A DNA stretch of 5,942 bases from Burkholderiales bacterium (lineage in GTDB: Bacteria > Pseudomonadota > Gammaproteobacteria > Burkholderiales > JACMKV01), in contig JACMKV010000110.1 in NCBI GenBank assembly GCA_014379915.1, forward strand, positions 1 to 5,942, given 5' to 3'. Shown here piece after piece: positions 4,853 to 5,942 of the stretch. Numbering within the stretch: position 1 is the stretch's first letter; the number at the start of each line of letters is the position of its first letter. Below the pieces are notes generated by a model. It was not told where the DNA came from and searched no databases. It was given only the letters and a program-made list of their open reading frames with translations. The position numbers and the translations under genes are program-made.

Positions 4853-5942
4853 GCGCAGTTCCTGTTAGTCAGTCGCTATTCAAAGCGCAATTAACCAAGT
4901 ATTACAGCTTCTACACCGTCGGTTTCATCCTGTTTGTCATCGTGCTCGCGATCGGTGAACAGATGGGCATGACGCGCCAATGGATCGGCTACCTGTTCCT
5001 GTTCGCGACCATCGGATTGTATGCCGGTATCGGCATCATGAGCCGCACCGCCGACCCCGCCGAGTATTACGTCGCTGGCCGCAGGGTGCCGGCTGTGTTC
5101 AACGGTATGGCAACCGGCGCCGACTGGATGAGCGCGGCATCGTTCATCGGGATGGCAGGGACGCTGTACCTTTCCGGCTATGACGGCCTCGCGTTCGTCA
5201 TGGGCTGGACAGGAGGCTATGTGCTGGTCGCGCTGCTGCTCGCGCCGTATCTGCGGAAGTTCGGCCAGTTCACAATTCCGGATTTTCTGGGCGCGCGCTA
5301 CGGCGGTAATGTTGTCCGTTCGGTCGGCGTATTCGCGGCAATTCTCGCATCGTTTACCTACGTGGTCGCGCAAATTTATGGTGTCGGCATCATCACCAGC
5401 CGTCTGACCGGGATCGAGTTCGGCATCGGCGTGTTCGTCGGTCTCGCCGGTATTCTGGTTTGTTCGTTCCTTGGCGGCATGCGCGCGGTGACATGGACTC
5501 AGGTCGCACAATACGTGATTCTGATCATCGCCTATCTAACGCCGGTTATCTGGCTGTCGGTCAAGCACACCGGGGTTCCGGTGCCGCAACTTGTTTATGG
5601 TTATACCCTGCAAAAAGTGACCGAGCGCGAGAAACAGCTGACCAATGATCCGAAAGAGATTGAGGTCCGCAACATCCTCAAGCAGCGCGGCGATGCTGCG
5701 GATGCCAAGCTCAAAGGTTTGCCGGGCAATTTGGCAACCGAGCGGGCTGCAACCGAAGCGAAGCTCGCCGATTTGAAAGCTACTGGCGCTCCGCCGGCGC
5801 AAGTTTCCGCTGCCGCGAAAGCAGTTGAGGACTTCCCGCAAGATGAAGCCGCGGCGCGAGCAGCGTGGACCAAGGAAAAAACGGGCGCCGCAGCGCGCGC
5901 CGCTCCGCCCAAGCCACACGCCACACCCTTCCCCGGCAAGGA
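4849..5942 (+). CDS. Sodium:solute symporter large subunit (VC_2705/ActP-like), 3' end outside window
   Basis: The first 364 residues are visible (MSAVPVSQSLFKAQLTKYYS...). The ATG follows AAGGAG (4836-4841) by 7 bases. It is a solute:sodium symporter (SSS) family inner-membrane transporter of the VC_2705 subfamily (TIGR03648 type). Hydrophobic helices are visible at about 22-38, 46-64, 108-134, 157-182, 188-208 and 217-238. Family landmarks include EYYVAGRRVP (72-81), ATGADWMSAASF (88-99), FTIPDFLGARYG (141-152) and GGMRAVTWTQVAQY (209-222). It likely imports a small monocarboxylate such as acetate with sodium, inferred from ActP-like relatives only. From about residue 255 to the edge the chain is hydrophilic and rich in Ala, Lys, Glu and Asp, an insertion where ActP-type transporters have a short loop. 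The sequence ends at TPFPGK, apparently just before the next membrane helix. It is coupled by ATGA to the DUF4212 gene. Confidence 0.92.
   Translation, partial: MSAVPVSQSLFKAQLTKYYSFYTVGFILFVIVLAIGEQMGMTRQWIGYLFLFATIGLYAGIGIMSRTADPAEYYVAGRRVPAVFNGMATGADWMSAASFIGMAGTLYLSGYDGLAFVMGWTGGYVLVALLLAPYLRKFGQFTIPDFLGARYGGNVVRSVGVFAAILASFTYVVAQIYGVGIITSRLTGIEFGIGVFVGLAGILVCSFLGGMRAVTWTQVAQYVILIIAYLTPVIWLSVKHTGVPVPQLVYGYTLQKVTEREKQLTNDPKEIEVRNILKQRGDAADAKLKGLPGNLATERAATEAKLADLKATGAPPAQVSAAAKAVEDFPQDEAAARAAWTKEKTGAAARAAPPKPHATPFPGK

Noticed and set aside
4891..5511. Minus-strand open frame of 206 codons, rich in Asp, His, Glu and Arg.
   Set aside because: It is the complement of the hydrophobic symporter gene; complements of membrane-protein codons give such charged translations. 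The symporter frame has clear family motifs.
5536..5939. Two overlapping minus-strand open frames, Ala/Arg-rich, near the right edge.
   Set aside because: Both are antisense to the Ala/Lys/Glu-rich insertion of the symporter; its repetitive codons keep several frames open without implying genes.

Overview
The window reads as a piece of a proteobacterial chromosome, most likely betaproteobacterial. That guess rests on moderately high GC, the wording of the proteins, and a DUF4212/solute:sodium symporter pair of the VC_2704/VC_2705 type. No rRNA, tRNA, CRISPR array, transposase or phage gene is visible. The strongest content is lipid and short-acid metabolism, not an accessory island.

Left two thirds, minus strand (positions 1-4034): three fatty-acid genes all read leftward. 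An AMP-forming long-chain acyl-CoA synthetase (2214-4034) comes first. A gap of about 240 bases with two adjacent imperfect palindromes follows. Next is a YciA-type hotdog acyl-CoA thioesterase (1557-1973). Its stop overlaps by ATGA the start of a large 3-hydroxyacyl-CoA dehydrogenase (1-1560), which runs off the left edge just as a C-terminal enoyl-CoA hydratase domain begins. Together they would activate fatty acids to acyl-CoA, carry out the hydration and dehydrogenation steps of beta-oxidation, and allow CoA release by thioester hydrolysis.

Middle (4035-4345): a divergent, comparatively AT-rich regulatory gap. It holds one reasonable sigma-70-like promoter candidate for the rightward genes.

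Right third, plus strand (4346-5942): four ATG codons each follow a strong Shine-Dalgarno. The first opens a 29-codon mini-ORF. The second opens a 67-codon ORF that overlaps the next gene out of frame. The third starts the DUF4212 small subunit (88 aa). The fourth starts the large sodium:solute symporter subunit, coupled by ATGA to the small subunit and cut by the right edge. The large subunit carries a hydrophilic Ala/Lys/Glu-rich insertion of at least 110 residues, absent from the compact ActP-type transporter core. The transporter probably imports a small carboxylate such as acetate, but the substrate is inferred from family membership only.

The least explained parts are the stacked short ORFs before the transporter, the symporter insertion, and the intergenic palindromes at 2072-2166. 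None of these amounts to a clear new system from sequence alone.
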